Shown here: positions 1 to 11,440 of the stretch, one piece after another
Layout: each line of letters begins with the position of its first letter
Numbering within the stretch: position 1 is the stretch's first letter
From: Delphinapterus leucas
Lineage: Eukaryota > Chordata > Mammalia > Artiodactyla > Monodontidae
NCBI RefSeq assembly: GCF_002288925.2
Contig: NW_022098050.1
Coordinates: 9,796,884 to 9,860,883, forward strand
Length of the DNA stretch: 64,000 bases
Reading direction: 5' to 3'
The notes under the pieces: model-generated
Told to the model about the DNA's origin: nothing
Databases searched by the model: none
The model's input: the letters and a program-made list of their open reading frames with translations, nothing else
Program-made: the position numbers and the translations under genes

Positions 1-1149
1 AGAATCGTTGCCATTTATAAAGCTATGGGCAATAAAACAAGATTAAAAAATAAAATAAAGGAAGAAATTGAGGTTAAGGGGGGAAAAGTAGGAAAGGAAA
101 AGTACGTAAGTCTGGAGGATCAGTTGACATAGGAAATGCAAATCATTGTGCCCTGAATAACTGCTAGAGGAGGGAAAGTATTTCTGTGCTTTTTAATAAC
201 CAGAACAAACTGAAAAATGATCTGTTACAAGTCTTACAGTGTTTGTGAGATAAAACCTTCCCAGCGCTCAGCAGAAGCAAGTAGCATTGAGCACCAGGGG
301 CATCATTTCCTGTGGATAACCATGCAAGAGGCTCAAGGTGAAGCAGTAAGCAATATTCTTCAACATGTTCTGAGAGGAAATAGAATGCTAAACTCTTTGT
401 TTTAATAATGTATGCATCTGTATAGGCCAATGACATAGTGCCAACGTGTAGATTTATGACTCTCTGATGCTCTGGCATGTATCAAGGATAAGATTTAGGA
501 TCTCTAGGCTGAAAGGACTGCATGTCCTTCAGTATGGATTATTTATACAGATGTAAATCTTATATATGTATGTAGCTCAGGAAAATTTCCGTAACAAGAT
601 GCATAAGAAGATATGGAATGATCTTGTTCAAAACAGAGGACAAGTCCGCCACTAAGCACAGCCCCTCAAGATTTGCTAAGATGTAGACCAACTGGTCCTT
701 CAATTATCCACCCTATCACCAATCTCCAGAATATATATGAGAAGGCTAGATAGTTGCTAGTGTGATCTTTGAAAGGAATTTACAGAGAAGAAGAGAGACG
801 TGGCATTTTCCCCTCCTCCTGTGGGGAAGGATAGGGGTTTTCTTTTGCCCAGTCAATTCTGGAGTCTCAAGAAAAGTATTTGGTGAGGGACTGCTTCCTA
901 AAAACATGCCTAATGCTGTTTCTCAAATTTTTTAGGCAGTGGGGTGCTAGTAAATGTTTAACAACCTGCTCTCCAGAAACGGAGTGAGGGTGGGGGAAGC
1001 CCTGATTTGTAGCACTTGCTGATTTCTGTGGTGTAAATATTTCCATCATGGCCAATTTCAAGCTACAAGCCTGAAATCACTGATGTGATGTCACAACTGA
1101 CGTTGTGAAGAGATGTGTACAATCATCTTGCAGCTCCAAACACCACTGA
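1..1149. other. Unique or undiagnosed sequence, no gene
   Basis: No repeat family or conserved coding region is recognised here. Reading frames are short (about 100 codons at most), lack recognisable domains and have no splice-supported context. It is probably decayed old sequence. Confidence 0.4.
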
Positions 1150-1739
1150 TTTTAGGTAAATTCCATGTTCTTACAGTAATGGGCTCCAGCCCATGCCTGT
1201 TTGTAGACTCCTTCAACATTAGCTCTGGGCTTGATCATGTGACTAGTTTTCAGTCATGGGAAATCAGCAAGCATGACACAAGCAGAGGTTTAGAAAGTAC
1301 CTGTGCTGTGTTTGGAGCTTTCCTTCTTGGAATGCTTCACCATGTAAAGAAGGCTGGGATAGTCTGCTGCAGGATGAATGATCACTTGGAGATATGTGGC
1401 CCAGCCAACTCCCAACACCAACTGCCAGATATGTGAGTAAGGTCATCTTAGACCATCCAGCCCAGTCAAACCACCGGCTGACTGCAGCTATGCATTACCA
1501 CAGGCCACAACAGCAGAAAAACCACCCATCTGAGCCCATCCCAAATTGCTCACCCACATAATTTTGAGCAAATAAAGTGTTTTTATTTAATTGAGGTAAC
1601 AGTGTTTTATAAATTTATATAGGTTTCAACTTCTGTATACGCTACAGCATCTCACCACCAAAAGTTTAGTTTCCATCTATGAAAGTGGTAGTTGTTTTAA
1701 TCTACTAAGTTTGCATGCAGTAATAGATAACTGATACAC
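1150..1739 (+). mobile_element. ERVL/MaLR-type solo LTR (old)
   Basis: The segment matches a mammalian LTR that I recall as an ERVL/MaLR-type element. It has the 'cttgatcatgtgact' stretch, the 'accatgtaaagaaggctggg' stretch and the 3' end 'gcagtaatagataactgata', preceded by 'aataaagtg', which looks like an LTR polyadenylation signal. A related copy lies in the opposite orientation near 38218-38720. The exact subfamily is not resolved and the 5' edge is approximate. There is no internal retroviral coding sequence. Confidence 0.55.
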
Positions 1740-2364
1740 CATACATGCCTCCCCTGGAGATTGGGATGCACATGAGTAATTATGCTGGTAGAGTAGCTCA
1801 TGATGACATGGCATGGAGAGAAGGGTCAGCACTAGATCAAGCCACACTACCATCTTATAGTGAGCAAGGTCAAGTCCTTATCATGAAGGGGATCTTTGAA
1901 AGGACCCTACCCAAAAAGGCTCCTGCTGGGGTGAAAGGGTCCCACAAGAATAGAGATTGTGGGGAGTTCTCTGGAAGCAGGAGATGAGGGCGTATTATAA
2001 GAGAAGTCTGTCAGAAAGCTTATTACCCATATCTGAAGGAAGGTACAGTGAAGTAGCTTCCAGCAATGCACCTCATGAAAGACTTAGGGTTTGGATGCCT
2101 ACCAAGATAAGAGGGCATTCAACAGTCAAGAGAAACACAAGCAACAATAACTCCAAGCTCTCTTTTCTCCATTCCTTCCTTAGAGGAGCCACTGGTCAGT
2201 AGAATAAAGAATAAAGTAGAATAAAGCTGTTTCCTGTTTGTATTGTACCAAATCCAGCCAATTCTATAACTTGCAAAACTTACGTTTGCATCTAAAGAAC
2301 TTTTAAATAATATTTAATGCATAATGAATGACTTATGAACACCCAATAAAAAATAATACTGTCT
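1740..2364. other. Undiagnosed sequence after the LTR
   Basis: No gene or repeat family is recognised. The short open frames at 1745-1987 and 1957-2202 have no domain signature. It could be a remnant of LTR-retroelement interior, but nothing in the translation supports that. Confidence 0.3.
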
Positions 2365-2525
2365 CATTCATTCATGCATTCATTCATTCAGTATGGATTG
2401 AGGGTTACTTTCTGCCAGGCAAGTTGTAAGATCTAAAAATTCAGCAATGAACAATATAGAGTTCTTACCTTCATAGAGCTTACATTTTAGTGTTGGGGAC
2501 AGATAAAACAGATAAATACATAATC
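2365..2525 (+). repeat. L2 LINE 3' fragment
   Basis: It starts with 'cattcattcattcattcag' and continues with 'ctgccaggcaag', 'caatgaacaatatagag' and 'catagagcttacattttagt'. This is the diagnostic order of the L2 3' region. It is an ancient LINE and strongly diverged. Confidence 0.75.
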
Positions 2526-2829
2526 AAGTATCAGTGAGAAGTTCTCAGATGAAAATAAACATTTATTTTCTGATACCATTCCAATGGGTGAAGGAGTATC
2601 ACCTCATTATTCTGGGTAAGGGTGATAGTCCAGGTTTTCCATTGAACTTCCATTGATCCCTGAGTGGAAGTGGCTCCTTGTTACTCCTTAGTGAGGGCAG
2701 GAAGCCAAAATTGCAGATGAGGAGAAGACAGCAGGGGAGCAATGGAAGGCAGAGATGTTACCTTTCATCAGGTCCTAACATTTCCCAAGCAACCAGGGAA
2801 GTTCTCAATATGTAGTTACTTAAGACAAC

Positions 2830-3200
2830 TTAAATATTCAACACAAAGAAGGTAGATAATTAATGGTGACTTCATAAAATGGAATACTATCCACCAATGG
2901 CCACAAACGTATGATAGCTATATGCATCAATACGGATGAATCTCAAGAAAATAATGTGACTAATAAAAAGCAAGTTACAGAAAAGAAAACATATACTGTG
3001 TTTCTAATCATATAAAGCTTGAAAACAGGCAAAACTAAGCAAAATATTTTTTTAGGGATACCTAAATGGGTGTAAATGAAAAACTATAAAGAACAATAAG
3101 GGAATGATTAACAAAATTGAAGACAATAGTTGATTCTGGAAGAAGGAATGGGGTATGACTGGGGAGAGGTATACAGAAACTTTCAAAAGTATAAGTAATG
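2830..3200 (+). repeat. Old L1 (L1M/L1ME-like) 3' fragment
   Basis: The segment reads 'aaaatggaatactatccacc', 'ggatgaatctcaagaaaata', 'taaagcttgaaaacaggcaa' and then 'gggagaggtatacagaaact'. This is the standard order of the ORF2 end and 3' UTR of old mammalian L1 elements. It is highly diverged and has no open frame. Confidence 0.7.
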
Positions 3201-3206
3201 TTCCAG

Positions 3207-3387
3207 TTCAGCAATTCTCAAACTTTGATCTCTGTCAGAACCACGTGGGGAATTTGGTAAAAAAAACAAAACAAAACAAAAAACCTGAGTTCTATCTTAT
3301 TTCCAGGGGCTTGGGCCTCTATGTTCTCTATTAGATCTCCAGAGAATTCTGATAGACACCAAGGTTTAAGAACCAAGGTTAACTCTT
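3207..3387 (+). mobile_element. MER5A-like hAT-Charlie DNA transposon
   Basis: This short nonautonomous element has terminal inverted repeat-like ends ('agcaattctcaaactttga' at the left, 'ggtttaagaacca' at the right). Between them lies the typical 'cagaaccacgtggggaattt' core. A (AAAAC)n-like stretch at 3259-3282 expands the middle. A length of about 180 bp fits MER5A. Confidence 0.75.
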
Positions 3388-3894
3388 AAGATAGGTACTG
3401 TGTAAACACAAGTTTATTTTGTAATTACCTTTTAAGTATATATGTACATTACATATACTCCTTTATATATATAACACATTCCATTAAAAATTTTATGTAG
3501 TTCTTTTAATGGTCTTGTCTATACTTCCTAGGCATGAAAACTTCCAGCAGCCCAAGCCTCTTGACCATGACTGAACAGACCTCAGTATACTTTATATGAT
3601 AGTCTCCATTCAGAAATCAGATTGTCTAGTCTAGTCTGAGTCAAAACTCCAAACTTGATTTAACATTAAACTGTATTTCTCTCCCAGTTTAAGCCTTCTT
3701 CTGACAAGAAGTCTGCAGTAGAAAAGGTGAGGTGTGGTTGATATGATTGACTTCTTTTTTTCCTCTTAAATCCCCCTCCACTAACTGCTAGAGTCAAATC
3801 CACTGCAGTCATCAGTACTATTATGATACGTCTACCTTTTTTCACTTTAGCTCTACAGCCCATTCTCCACACAGCAGCCTCAATAATATTTGTT
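3388..3894. other. Undiagnosed AT-rich sequence
   Basis: No gene or clear repeat. It contains an AT-rich 'tatatgtacattacatatac' stretch near 3438-3475. Confidence 0.35.
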
Positions 3895-4300
3895 TTAATT
3901 TTTTTAATTTAAACTAATTTTCCGCTTATAGAAAAGTTGCAGAAATAGTACAAGAGTATTCCCTTATACCCCTCATTCAAGTTTCCCTAATATTAGTATC
4001 TTATATAACCATAGTACACTTACTAAACCCAGGAAATTCACTCCAGTACAATACTATTAACTAAATTACATGCTTTATTCTAACTTCAGTGGTTTCCCCA
4101 CTGTCATTTTCCTCTTCCAGGATCCTATTTCCAGGATCACATTGCATTTAGTTGTTGTTTCTGCTTCATCTCCTCCATCTATAAAAGTTCTTCACTTTTT
4201 CCTTAACTTTCATGACCTTGACACTTTTGAAGAGTATTAATCAGTTATTTTGTCAAATGTCTCCTGATGTAGGTTTTTCTGTTGTTTTTTAATGATTGGA
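3895..4300 (-). repeat. Old L1M 3' UTR fragment
   Basis: On the plus strand it reads 'gaaaagttgcagaaatagta', 'ataaccatagtacacttact', 'aaacccaggaaattcactcc' and 'gaccttgacacttttgaaga'. I recognise this order from the 3' UTR of old mammalian L1M elements in reverse orientation. It is non-coding. Confidence 0.6.
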
Positions 4301-4329
4301 ATGAGGCATTTTGGTATGCCTTTATTTTA

Positions 4330-4450
4330 GAACTTTCAAAACTCTCCAGTACGCTAAGAATAAAATCAAACATGTACCCCAATTTGGCATCGTCTGACCC
4401 TTAAATTTGTTCTTGATTCACCTTAAGTCACTCTGGTCTGGCCACAGTGG
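4330..4450 (+). repeat. L2 LINE fragment, upstream part of a split copy
   Basis: This matches the L2 segment with 'cgtctgacccttaaatttg' and 'cactctggtctggccacag'. It continues at 4870-5220 after an inserted block, so the two parts probably belong to one L2 copy. Confidence 0.6.
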
Positions 4451-4869
4451 TTATTGTAGTTTGAATTCCTCAGGAAGCAGACTCTGAGATGAAGTTTAGT
4501 GTGCAAGCTGTTTATTATGGAGCTCCTTTGAGACCAAACCCTATGAAAGGAAAGGAAGAAAGGGGAGTGGGCATGTGGAGAAATTGAGCTGCATGTGACA
4601 GACTAGACTGATCCTACATGGAGCCCTGGGGCTAGAAATGGTCTTTCAGGGTTGTACCCTTTTGAAATGAGATGGCCAAGCCTTATACTCCCTACATGCA
4701 TTGATAACTGGATGTAGCCCATCTTGGAAAAGATGTGACCTTAGTGGCATGGCACCTGAAGACACTGACACTGAAAGTTGTTTGCCCTTAGCACTCCCAG
4801 CAGCTGGGACAATAAGTACTTCAATGAAGGGGGATCTAGGTAGCACATGACAGTGTTCCACCACACTGT
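4451..4869. mobile_element. Unidentified insertion splitting an L2
   Basis: About 420 bp separate two collinear L2 pieces. The block starts near 'ggttattgtagtttgaattc' and includes 'gaagcagactctgagatgaa'. The position implies insertion of another element, possibly a solo LTR. I do not recognise the family, and I see no clear target-site duplication. Confidence 0.35.
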
Positions 4870-5220
4870 CTTCCAGTTTAAGGTCTTTTTCCCTTCAGAA
4901 ATTTTTATGTACTTGTCCTTCCTGCTGTTGTGCTTCCCATTGGCTATTTGCATAGATGATTCATCCCCATCCTTAAGAAATCAGCTAAAACATCAGTGCC
5001 TCAGTGAGGCCTTCCTGGCTTTCTTTTTCCTACTTCATGATTTACGATTACATGTCTGTTTACTAATTTACTATCTCCCAATGAGACTGAGAGCTCCATA
5101 AAGGCAGGAAGCACATAAATTTGATTCACCTCTGTTTACTACCACTTAACATGGGGCCAAGTCCATAGCAAGTCTTCAATAAATTGTTTAAAAATTAGTG
5201 AATAACAAGATGAATGGATG
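4870..5220 (+). repeat. L2 LINE 3' end, downstream part
   Basis: The diagnostic L2 order is present: 'gtgaggccttcctggct', 'gagactgagagctccataaa', 'ggcaggaagcac' and the terminal 'cttcaataaattgttt' with trailing 'gaatggatgaa'. The open frame at 4847-5101 lies inside this repeat and is not a gene. Confidence 0.75.
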
Positions 5221-5408
5221 AAATAAAATATAATAAATCTGGGTTTTTTTGGACAGAACTTCAGAGTATGGTAAATAGTCACAGACAACCAGGAAATGAT
5301 CTAGGGTGTGTGGTGTGGTACAATCTCCTTAAGTTAAGGAGTTCAGGGAATGGAAAACATAGTGAAAGACTCAGAAGTCAAGGAAACTCAAACCTGTTGT
5401 TGAAGAGG

Positions 5409-5915
5409 TGTTTTAGTCTGCTCAGGTTGTCACAATAAAACACCATGGATTGGGCTTCCCTGGTGGTGCAGTGGTTGAGAGTCTGCCTGCCGATGCAGGG
5501 GACACGGGAGAGGCCACAACAGTGAGAGGCCCGCGTACCGCAAAAAAAAATACAAAAAAAACACATGGATTGAGTAGCTTAAACAACAGAAATTTATTTT
5601 CTCACAGTTCTGGAGCCTGGAAATCCAAGATCAAGGTGTCAGCATGCTCAGGTTCTGGTAAGGGCCTTCTAACTGGCTTGTAGATGGCTGTCTTCTTGCT
5701 TGGCTTGCTGGCTTGTCCTCACATGGCAGAGAAAGAAAGAGAACAAACTCTCTGGTGTCTCTTCTTATAAGGGCACTAATCCCATCATGAGGGTCCCACC
5801 TTCATGACCCTACCTAATCCTAATTACATCCCAGTGGCCCTATCTCCAAATACTATCACACTGAGGGGAGGGCCTCAACATATGAATTTTGGGGGACACA
5901 ATTCAGCCCATAGGA
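5409..5915 (-). mobile_element. MLT1-type ERVL-MaLR solo LTR
   Basis: Read on the complementary strand this is an MLT1 LTR. It begins 'tgttttagtctgctcaggtt' on the plus strand, passes 'aacaacagaaatttattttc' and 'cctatctccaaatactatca', and ends 'acaattcagcccatag'. A short SINE sits inside it at 5453-5558. No internal retroviral sequence accompanies the LTR. Confidence 0.85.
5453..5558 (+). mobile_element. CHR-type SINE with internal deletion
   Basis: The tRNA-derived head ('gcttccctggtggtgcagtg') is followed directly, from about 5504-5508, by the tail part ('agaggccacaacagtgagag'). About 100 bp of the middle, including the polymerase III B box, is missing. The flanking duplication reads 'acaccatggattg' on the left and 'acacatggattg' on the right. 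The insertion is inside an MLT1 LTR. Confidence 0.85.
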
Positions 5916-6155
5916 AGATACAATGCATTTTGTATTAAGTTTGTTTAAAAGACTATTAACTTACCTACTTTTGCATTGTTTATCTAAAAGACTCAACACA
6001 TTAGTTTATTATCCATTTCTAAAGCATATAATTAGTGCTCAAGGAATAATATCACCACATATTAAGTTTGAAATACTAAAGATATATTTCTTAGGACAAC
6101 ACATGCTGTTGGTAATTGAATATGAGCAACATACTAACCTTTGAGATTAGCAATT
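5916..6155. other. Unique sequence
   Basis: AT-rich, with no recognised repeat or gene. Confidence 0.35.
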
Positions 6156-6171
6156 TTTAAAAGTTCATGTG

Positions 6172-6514
6172 GGACTTCCCTAGTGGTGCGGTGGTTAAGA
6201 ATCTGCCTGCCAATGCAGGGTACACGGGTTCGAGCTCTGATCCGGGAAGATCCCACTTGCCGCGGAGCAACTGAGCCCATACACCACAACCACTGAGCCT
6301 GCACTCCAGACCCCGAGAGCCACAACTACTGAGCCCATGTGCCACAACTATGGAAGCCCATACACTTAGAGCCCGTGCTCCGCAACAGGAGAAGCCACTA
6401 CAATGAGAAGCCCACACACTGCAATGAAGAGTAGCCCCCACTCGCTGCAACTAGAGAAAGCCCACGTGCAGCAATGATAACCCAACCCAGCCAAAAATTA
6501 ATTAATTAATTAAA
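6172..6514 (+). mobile_element. CHR-type SINE, long form
   Basis: A full head-to-tail tRNA-derived SINE of about 343 bp. It has an A-box region ('agtggtgcggtggttaagaa'), a B box ('gggttcgagctctgat'), the 'cacaactactgagcccatgt' middle repeats and an 'attaattaattaa' tail. A perfect 16-bp target-site duplication (tttaaaagttcatgtg) lies at 6156-6171 and 6515-6530. Confidence 0.95.
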
Positions 6515-6530
6515 TTTAAAAGTTCATGTG

Positions 6531-6602
6531 CATTAGAATTTCCAGAGGATCTGGTTAAAATGTAGATTCCTGTGCTCCATAGCTGGTACTTCTGCCATTT
6601 TA
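6531..6602 (+). mobile_element. MER5-like DNA transposon, left part
   Basis: 'cattagaatttccagaggat' followed by 'ctggttaaaatgtagattcc' matches the MER5A/B core. The element resumes at 7010 after a SINE insertion. Confidence 0.65.
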
Positions 6603-7009
6603 TTTTATTTTATTGGTTTTTGTTATTTATTTATTTATCTATCTATTTACTTATTTATTTATTTTTGGCTGTGTTGGGTCTTCATTGCTGCACGTGAGCT
6701 TCCTCTAGTTGCTGTGAGCAGGGCCTATTCTTCCTTCGGTGCGTGGGTTTCTCATTGCAGTGGCTTCTCTTATTGCAGGGCACAGGATCTAGGCACACAG
6801 GCTTCAGTAGTTGTGGCACATGGGCTCAATAGTTGTGGCTCGTGGGATCTAGAGCACAGGCTCAGTAGTTGTGGCGCATGGGCTCAGTAGTTGTGGCTCG
6901 TGGGCTTAGTTGCTCCGCGGCATGTGGAATCTTCCTGGACCTGGGCTTGAACCTGTGTCCCCTGCATTGGCAGGTGGATTCTTAACCACTGCGCCACCAG
7001 GGAAGTCCC
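6603..7009 (-). mobile_element. CHR-type SINE, long form, reverse
   Basis: On the plus strand it starts with a T/A-rich (TTTA)n tail and ends with 'gcgccaccagggaagtcc', the complement of the SINE head. A 15-bp target-site duplication (acttctgccatttta) lies at 6588-6602 and 7010-7024. It splits a MER5 element. Confidence 0.95.
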
Positions 7010-7075
7010 ACTTCTGCCATTTTAAACAGAGCCCCAGGTGATTCTACTACAGATGAGTGAGGATTACATTTTGAG
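7010..7075 (+). mobile_element. MER5-like DNA transposon, right part
   Basis: 'gagccccaggtgattctact' continues the MER5 core after the SINE insertion, followed by 'cattttgagga', the decayed right end. Confidence 0.6.
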
Positions 7076-7449
7076 GAATATGTTACTGGTTACATCAGAA
7101 ATAACTTGGTCCTTCAAAATGAGTTCAACATTCTGTTGCCTCCTTCCTTGGCATGACTGCAAGGGCATTGACAGCATTTACAGATGATTTGGTGGTGTTT
7201 ATGACTGTGCAGGGTTCTCAAGCAACAGAGAAAAAGGAAAGGTATTCCTGATAGCCAGCAGACAACTGCTCCCACTACAAAAACATGTTCACACAGAGAG
7301 ACAGAGACAGAGACAGACAGAGACAGAGAAAGAAAGAGAGAATGATGCACCAGAATTTGACTGGGGTTGGGGGAGAGTTGGTTGGCAGCTCTTGGAGAGC
7401 CAGGAGATGGGTGAAGCCTAACACAGCACTGTCACTGAGTGAATAAGTA
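7076..7449. other. Unique sequence with an (AGACAG)n microsatellite
   Basis: No gene is seen. A purine-rich simple repeat ('agagacagagacagagacag' and related units) lies at about 7295-7342. The minus-strand open frame across it is a by-product of the simple repeat. Confidence 0.6.
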
Positions 7450-9785
7450 TAACGACTTGAAAATTTTTAATCTTTTTAAATTGGTACTTTTGGAGCAGCT
7501 TTAAGTTCACAGCAAAACTGAAGTGAAGGTACCGAGATTTCCCATATACCCTCTGCCCCCTCCACACATGAATAGCCTCCCCCGTTATCAACATCCCCCA
7601 CCAGAGTGGTAAATTTTTTACCACTGATGAACCTACATTGACACATCATAATCACCCAAAGCACATTGTTTTCATTATGTTTCACTCGTGGTGGTATACA
7701 TTCTATGGGTATGGACAAATCTATAATGACGTCTATCCATCATTATGGTATCATGCAGAATATTTTCACTGCCCTAGAAATGCTCTGTGCTTCTCCTAAT
7801 CATTCCCACCCCAAAGCCTGGCAACCACTGATCTTCTGTCTCCATAGTTTTGCCGTTTCCAGAATGTCATATAGTTGGAATCATACAGTATGTAACCTTT
7901 TCAGATTGGCTTATTTCACTTAGCAACATGCAGTTAAGTTTCCTCCATGTGTTTTAATGGCTTGAAAGCTCATTTCTTTTTAGTGCTGAATAATGTTCCA
8001 TTGTCTGGTTGTATCACAATTTATTTATCCATTCACCTACAAAAGGACATCTTGGTTGCATTGAATCTATAGACCAAGTTGGGAAGAACTGACATCTTGA
8101 TAGCATTGAGTTTTCCTATCCATGAATATTTTCCTCTGAATACCCATGAACTTGCCCTCTGTTACTTAAGTACCTCCATTTATTTAGTTCTTCTTTTTGT
8201 TCATCAGAGTTTTGTAGTCTTCCTCATATAGATCCTGTACATATTTTGTTAAATTTATCCCTAAGTATTTCATTTTTGAGTGTGCCAATGTAAACGGTAT
8301 TGTATTTTTAATTTCAAATTTCACTTGTTCATTGCTGGCATACAAGAAAGTGACTGGCTTTTGTAGATTAACCTTGTATCCTGCAAGCTGGATATAATCG
8401 CTCATTCCAAAAGATTTTGTTGATTCTTTAGGATTTTCTACTTTTAGACAATCATGTCATTTGTGAACAAAGACAGTTTTATTTTTCCTTCCCAATCTGT
8501 ATGCCTTTCATTTCCCTTTCCCATCTTATTGCATTAGGTAGAACTTCCAATATGATGTTGAAAAGGAGTGGTAAGGGGGGACATCCTTGCCTTGTACCTG
8601 ATCTTAGTGGGAAAGCTTCTAGTTTCTCACCATTAAGTATGATGTTAGCTCTATTCTTTATTAGTTGAGGAACTTACCTTCTATTCATAGTTTACTGAGA
8701 ATTTTTATCATGAATGGATGTTGGACTTTGTCAAATGCTTTTCCTGCATCTATTCATATGATCATTTGATTTTTCTTTTTTAATCTGTTGATGTGATAGA
8801 TTACATTAACTGATTTTTGAATGTTGAACCAATCTTGCATACTTGGCATAAATCCCACCTTGTCATGGGGAATAATTCTTTTTATACATGGTTGGATTTG
8901 ATTTGCTAATATTTATTGAGGATTTTTGCATCTATGTTCATAAGAGATATTGGTCTATAGTTTTCTTGTAATTTTTTTCTGGTTTTGGTATTAGGGCAAT
9001 GGTAGCCTCATAGAATGAGTTAGGAAGTAACCTTTTGCTTTAATTTTCTGGAAGAGATTGTAAAGGATTGGCATAATTTCTTCCTTAAATGTTTGGTAAA
9101 ATTCACCAATGAATCCATCTAGGCCTGGTACTTTCTGATTTGGAAGATTATTAATTATTGATTAAATTTCTTTAATAGGCCTATCAAGATTATTTATTTC
9201 TTCTTGTGTGAGTTTTTGTAAATTGTGTCTTTCAGGGACTTGGTCCATTTCATCAAGATTATCAAATTTGTGGGCATAGACTCGTTCATACTATTCTTTT
9301 ATCAAGATTTCAATGTCCATAGGATCTGGAAAAATGTCCCGTCTTTCATTTCTGATATTAGTAATTTGTGTCCTCTTTTTTTCTTAGCCTGTCTAGAGGC
9401 TTATCAATTTTATCATTTCAAAGACCCAACTTTTGATTTCCTTGATTTTTTAATTGATTTCTTCTTTTCATTTTCATTGATTTGTGTGCTAATTCTTATT
9501 ATTCCTTTCTCCTGCTTACTTTGAAATTAATTTGCTGTTTTTACTATTTTCCTAATGTAGAAACTTAGATTATTGATTTTAGACTTTTATTCTTTCCCAA
9601 TAAATGCATTCAATGCATTTATAAGAAAAGATGCACTGCTTTTGCCACACACCACAAATTTTGAAAAGTTGTGTTTTTATTTTCATTTAGTTCAAAATAT
9701 TTTTTGATTTCTCTTGAGGCTTCTTTGAGCCATGTGTGATTTAGAAGTATGTTTTTAACCTCCACATATTTGGGGATAATAGCTT
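7450..9785 (-). mobile_element. Old L1 (L1M) remnant, 5'-truncated, internally deleted
   Basis: The 3' UTR occupies about 7450-8045 on the reverse strand ('cagctttaagttcacagcaa', 'tggcttatttcacttagcaa'). ORF2 sequence follows from about 8046 to 9785. The 5' end is lost: the element stops in the middle of ORF2 near 9785. Sequence expected between the ORF2 C-terminus and the later RT region is missing at about 8040-8050. Confidence 0.85.
8046..9785 (-). pseudogene. L1 ORF2 fragment (reverse transcriptase region), decayed
   Basis: This is a remnant of the LINE-1 ORF2 protein, an endonuclease/reverse transcriptase that copies L1 RNA into nicked chromosomal DNA. The reverse complement encodes L1-like pieces in several frames, for example a 73-residue stretch at 8184-8405. 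The catalytic FADD site reads FTND at about 8445-8475, so the first aspartate is lost. Many stops and frameshifts show that it is dead. The N-terminal endonuclease is absent because of 5' truncation, and the extreme C-terminus is joined across a deletion at about 8045. It belongs to the surrounding old L1 remnant. Confidence 0.8.
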
Positions 9786-10623
9786 TTTAAAAAATAAATA
9801 AATGAGGGAAGACAGTTAAATAAAGACTTTTTTTGTAATCTGGTGTAGCCCAGCCCAGCACAATCGAGGCTCTCTAAATAAATGGGAGCATAAGAATATT
9901 ATTTTTATCTCCCTGCTGGACTTCTATGTTTAATAGGACTCATTTCTTTCCATACCAAAGAGCATTAATGGAATGCATGACAAGATTAGCTAACATGAAT
10001 TAAATAGAATTTAATTATCATAAATTTAAAAGAACCACCACAGCTGCTATGAGCAATGTGGAAAAATGGAAAAGGTGAAATACAGTTTGGCTTCCATTAT
10101 GATTAACACTATAGAAAAGATTTTATTTCCTATTATTATTAACACTCAAGTGTTGCTACAAATATTTTTAAATCCATTCTAATCTGGTAACAGAACTGAC
10201 CATGGAAAGTTAAATTATTTATTTTCTTGCTTTATCCAATTTATGGACTGAAAAGTTACCTTCATTTAATTAGGGGTTAATATAGTGATGAAATAGCATG
10301 AATCATTATTAAAATGGAAGAGAAAGATTAAAAAATTAAACCAACCACATTGTATTGATCATCTAACTATTTTTAATCTCATTATTTTTCTGATTTGTAT
10401 ATTTTATTAGAAGTGATATTAAATATATTAATGAAACCTCCTTCTCTGACAAGAAACATAATGCAAAGTTCTCTTTCTCAAATCATTTTAATTATCAAGA
10501 ACATTAATATGAATTTAAAAATCTAGAATTGCATGGATATATAAAACCAAACTTAAACATGAAAATCACCCTGACGCTTACCTAAAAAGGTAGGTGATAT
10601 TGACATTAACCTACAAATATTCT
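9786..10623. other. AT-rich unique sequence
   Basis: No repeat family or gene is recognised between the two L1 elements. Confidence 0.4.
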
Positions 10624-10739
10624 TTTTTTTAACATATTTATTGGAATATAATTGCTTTACAAAGGTGTGTTAGTTTCTACTTTATAACAAAGTGAATCAG
10701 TTATACATATACATGTATCCCCATATCTCTTAGATCTTG

Positions 10740-10775
10740 CGACTCCCTCCCTCCACCCTCCTATCCCACCCTTCC
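10740..10775 (-). other. L1 3' UTR G-rich tract
   Basis: The complement has several runs of three or more G's (plus strand 'tccctccctccaccctcct', then 'atcccaccc') in the L1-A 3' UTR, a possible G-quadruplex. The same position is G-rich in the other young L1 copies (near 23090-23113, 29214-29232, 31064-31092 and 62564-62597). Confidence 0.6.
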
Positions 10776-11440
10776 GGCTGGTCACAAAGCACCGAGCTAA
10801 TCTCCCTGTGCTATCTGACTGCTTCCCACTAGCTATCTATTTTACATTTGGTAGTGTATATATGTCCATATATACACTACCACTCTCTCACTTTGTCCCA
10901 GCTTACCCTACCCCTTCCGCACATCCTCAAGTCCATTCTCTAGTAGGTCTACATCTTTATTCCCATCTTGCTCCTAGGTTCTTCATGACAATTTTTTTTT
11001 AAGATTCCATATATATGTGTTAGCATACGGTATTTGTTTTACTCTTTCTGACTTACTTCACTCAGTATGACAGTTTCTAGGTCCATCCAGCTCACTACAA
11101 ATAACTCAGCGTCATTGCTTTGGATGGCTCAGTAATATTCCATTGTATATATGTGCCACATCTTCTTTATCCATTCATCTGTTGATGGACACTTTGGCTG
11201 CTTCCATGTCCTGGCTATCGTAAATAGAGCTGCAATGAACATTTAGGTACATGACTCTTTTTGAATTATGGTTTTCTCAGGGTATATGCCCAACAGTGGG
11301 ATTGCTAGGTCGTATGGTAGTTCTATTTTTAGTTTTCTAAGGAACCTCCATACTGTTCTCCATAGTGGCTGTATCAATTTACATTCCCACCAACAGTGCA
11401 AGAGAGTTCCCTCTCCTCCACACCCTCTCCAGCATTTCTT

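Noticed and set aside
1113..1436. 107-residue open frame as a possible small gene
   Set aside because: It overlaps an ERVL/MaLR-type LTR and has no domain signature.
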